A stretch of DNA of 64,000 bases from Aquarana catesbeiana (lineage: Eukaryota; Chordata; Amphibia; Anura; Ranidae): assembly GCF_042186555.1 (NCBI RefSeq), contig NC_133325.1:294148609-294212608 (forward strand), read 5' to 3'. The notes beneath the pieces are model-generated. The model was given only the letters and a program-made list of their open reading frames with translations, made no database searches and was not told where the DNA came from. Positions 61,238 through 64,000 of the stretch are shown here, piece by piece. Every line of letters starts with the position of its first letter. The first letter of the stretch is position 1. The position numbers and the translations under genes are program-made.

Positions 61238-64000
61238 CCTATAATTTTGGTGGGGGACTTCAATACTGTTTTGGATAACAAAATGGACCGATTTCCACCA
61301 CTGAATCGCGCAGAGAGATTATCAGAGGGACGTTTAGGTCAACTCTTGAGAGAGGTTGGGTGGTGCGACCTATGGAGATCTCACAACCCAAATACCCGGC
61401 AGTATTCCTGTTACTCAGGGACACACTCCACTCTCTCGCGCTTAGACATGGCATTAGGTAACTGCGAGGCCCTGCAATTAGTAGGGAACATAGAGTATAA
61501 GCCAAGGGGAATCTCAGATCACTCTCCCTTGACTTTGACCTTGAATCTAAACACTAGAATTGGCCGGAAAAGGTGGACAATAAAACCGCTCTGGTTGGAC
61601 CTGATAAGTTGCCCAGAAGAAGTAACCTCCAAATTAAAAGAATTCGTAATATTTAACTCAGGTACAGCGCCTGCGGGTGTAGTGTGGGATGCCCTAAAAG
61701 CGTTCCTTAGGGGATTACTACACCAACAGGTCGCCAAAATAAAGAAAAAGTCAAGGGAATGGGAGGCGAGGGCTAGCAGGGAAGCTATGGAATCAGAGGC
61801 GCAATATGTGGCGGATCCAACTCCTGTAAGGCAGGTGATTTGGCTCAATCGACAACAAGAGTATAGAGAGGTAATTAATAGAAGAGCAGAGAATAAAAGA
61901 CTGTTCCAGAAACAAAATTATTTCGGTGAAGGGGAGAAAGTAGGCCGGACGCTTGCACTTATAACGAAGTCCAATCTATCCCCATCGGCCATTTTCTCGA
62001 TTAGGACACTGGCTGGAGAGATCACTTCCGATCCCACCACGGTCCTAGAGACTTTCTCTGCGTTCTATAGAGATCTGTATAGGTCGCGCCGTGGGTCGGA
62101 CCGGTGTAGTATGGACAGGTTTATAGAGGGGGTGGATCTGCCCGTTTTATCGGAAGGGGATAGGAGTGCGATGGAGTCCCCCCTGACCTTGGAGGAGCTG
62201 CAAGGGGCTGTCATGGAGATGTCAGTCCAGAAATCTCCCGGCCCAGACGGTTTGCCATTGGAGATTTACAGAAAGTATGGGGAAGTGCTGCTCCCGGAGA
62301 TCTTAAGGGTACTGGAGCAGTCGTTCAAAGATGGGCGGCTGCCTTTATCAATGTCAGAGGCTGATATAATAATGATTCCAAAAGAGGGGAAAGATCAACT
62401 GGAAGTCACCTCATATAGACCGATATCATTGCTGTGCTCAGATGCCAAAATTGTCGCAAGGGTGCTCGCATCCAGATTGAACAAATGCATCGCAAACCTG
62501 GTACACCCAGATCAATCAGGGTTTATCCCTGGTCGGTCCACTAGTACTAATATCAGAAGGGCCTACCTGAACCTTCAGGTGCCGACCGAGAATGCAGGGT
62601 CTAGAGCCATACTGTCCTTGGACACCGCCAAGGCTTTTGATAGCCTAGAGTGGGAATACCTCTGGTGGGTACTTGAGAGGTTTGGATTTGGCCCCGTATT
62701 TATTGGCTGGTTAAAGATCCTCTACAGAAATCCCAGGGCAAGACTTAAGTTAAACAATGATTACTCGGAAAGTTTTTCCCTCGAAAGAGGGACGAGACAG
62801 GGGTGCCCCTTGTCTCCCTTGTTGTATGTTTTGGCCATGGAGCCACTGGCGGGAGCGGTGAGATTATCACCTGAACTGCAGGGATTCCTTAGAAAAGGGG
62901 AGGAGGAGCGAATAGCGCTCTTTGCGGACGACGTCCTATTTTTCCTTGGGGACACGACTTCCTCATTGGAGAAGGTCGTGTACCTAGTGGAGGACTTTGG
63001 AAAGTTCTCAGGGTTAACCATTAACTGGGAGAAATCGTCGCTCCTGCCGGTCGATCCATTGGCCAACCCGATCCCGACTAGCTTGCCCCAACTGAAAGTC
63101 ACGGAGAAAATGAAGTATCTCGGCGTTGTGCTATCCAGGGACCCCAGCGCGTTCATTGAGGACAACCTGGCCCCCTCCTGTTAAAATTTAAAAAGAAATG
63201 TGATATTTGGAGCAGACTCCCCGTCTGTGGCGGGTCGGGCCAATTTGATTAAAATGGTTTGGTTACCTCAGCTGCTATACTTTCTCCATAACTCCCCAGT
63301 TTGGATTGGAGAGAAGTGGTTCCAAAAAATTCAATCTCTTTTTGGGAAACTAATATGGAAAAAAGGGCAGGCCAGGATAGGCCTACAAAAACTGCAGTGT
63401 CCTACCACGGAGGGGGGACTGGGGGTTCCCAACCCTTTTACCTACTTTCTGGCAGCCCAGCTACAACAACTGGGCGGATGCGCCATCGATGGAGGGGGAA
63501 GCAGGAGTGCCCAAACCATTTTGCAGGATTGCCCACATAGCTCACTGGTGGAAGCACTGGAGGCAGAGTCATTACAACGAGAGATCCCGACTCTTAAAAT
63601 GATCACTAGGGTTTGGCAGACAACCAAGCGAATAATGGGATATAAAGGAACTTCAGAATATTCACCAATCTGGAACAAAAAGAACTTGCAGGAATTACTA
63701 TCTGTTGATAGCAACAGGCTGTGGGAAAGGTGCGGGATAAGCCGGCTGACACAGTTATATGAGGGGGATATCTTGAAACCTTTCGAGGAATTGAAGTACG
63801 AGTATGGGATGCCAAATCGTGCATTCTATACTTACTTACAGATTAGACATGCCTTGAGCAAGCAGTTTGATAGGCAACCCCCCATATGGTGTAGGATTCC
63901 GCTGCTACACACAATAATTAAATCAGAGACCTCCAAGGGGCTAATCTCAGAGATATACACCCAATTAATAAAGCGAACAAATACGCAGGTAGGCCTCCCT
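61238..64000 (+). mobile_element. L1-like LINE 4, 5'-truncated, continues past window
   Basis: Starts inside the APE domain (VGDFNTVLD), so the 5' part of the element is missing, as is usual after incomplete reverse transcription. It runs off the right end, so its tail and target duplication cannot be seen. It interrupts hAT 3' sequence. Confidence 0.9.
61247..64000 (+). pseudogene. LINE 4 ORF2, partial
   Basis: Open from 61247 to 63184. APE tail with GDFNTVLDNKMD and ISDHSPLTL, linker with VWDALKAFLRG, then RT: KSPGPDGLPLEIY (62230), MIPKEGKDQLEV and SYRPISLLCSD (62410), DQSGFIPGRSTSTNIRRA (62508), LSLDTAKAFDSLEW (62613), GTRQGCPLSPLLYVL (62791) and the catalytic FADDVLFFL (62919). The frame stops at 63182; KFKKKCDIWSRLP follows in the neighbouring frame with another shift near 63220, then the thumb and C-terminal region (NLIKMVWLPQLLYF, TYLQIRHALSKQF) to the end. 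More divergent from the other three LINEs, which resemble one another more. Confidence 0.9.

Noticed and set aside
1..64000. tRNA, rRNA or host protein-coding exons
   Set aside because: I looked for cloverleaf-type sequences and conserved exons flanked by splice sites and found none I could support; absence is not proven without a search.

Overview
This window looks like repeat-dominated nuclear DNA from an amphibian, most likely a frog. The inference rests on the mixture of families: DIRS tyrosine-recombinase retrotransposon, Penelope-like element (PLE), several L1-like LINEs with separate ORF1 and ORF2, a Tc1 transposon, piggyBac-like TTAA elements, T2/Kolobok-like TTAA MITEs, a hAT transposon, and dense minisatellites. 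I found no convincing host gene, tRNA, rRNA or bacterial-type operon. Nearly every long reading frame belongs to a mobile element or is an artefact of a tandem repeat.

Layout. 1-3576: unassigned AT-rich DNA with a TWA-target MITE (360-769) and a hAT-like MITE (2271-3134) holding a TTAA MITE. 3577-10272: a piggyBac-like copy split by a 5.9-kb DIRS element (3636-9494) with Gag, RT/RNase H, methylase-like and tyrosine recombinase regions; its RT is split by another TWA MITE. 11323-12552: a long-TIR element filled by a 31-bp minisatellite. 13473-14460: two abutting TTAA MITEs. 15855-24700: G-rich and 31-bp minisatellites, interrupted by a 6.1-kb PLE on the minus strand (17481-23568) with two open ORFs, two 772-bp pLTRs and a candidate hammerhead ribozyme. 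The PLE is flanked by a direct duplication of about 1 kb. 26027-32700: a decayed L1-like LINE with a TWA MITE in ORF2.

33149-47589: an old Tc1 element cut by a MITE (itself cut by a second MITE), by a complete L1-like LINE (33948-46221) and by a TTAA MITE. The LINE's ORF2 is split by a 5.9-kb piggyBac-like insertion (37331-43207) that carries the C-terminal cysteine-rich piece of a piggyBac transposase. 47640-48010: a second Tc1/mariner-type transposase fragment. 48011 to the window end: a hAT transposon (palindromic TATA promoter region, ~107-bp tandem repeats, BED and hATC transposase remnants) interrupted by a MITE, a minus-strand L1-like LINE (49636-56339) and a 5'-truncated L1-like LINE (61238-64000, running off the end).

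The nesting gives a relative chronology. Several insertions can be checked exactly, because removing the insert and one target copy restores the reading frame of the host element. The youngest-looking unit is the PLE. The observations I find most worth following are its hammerhead-like motif, its near-identical pLTRs and the 1-kb flanking duplication.
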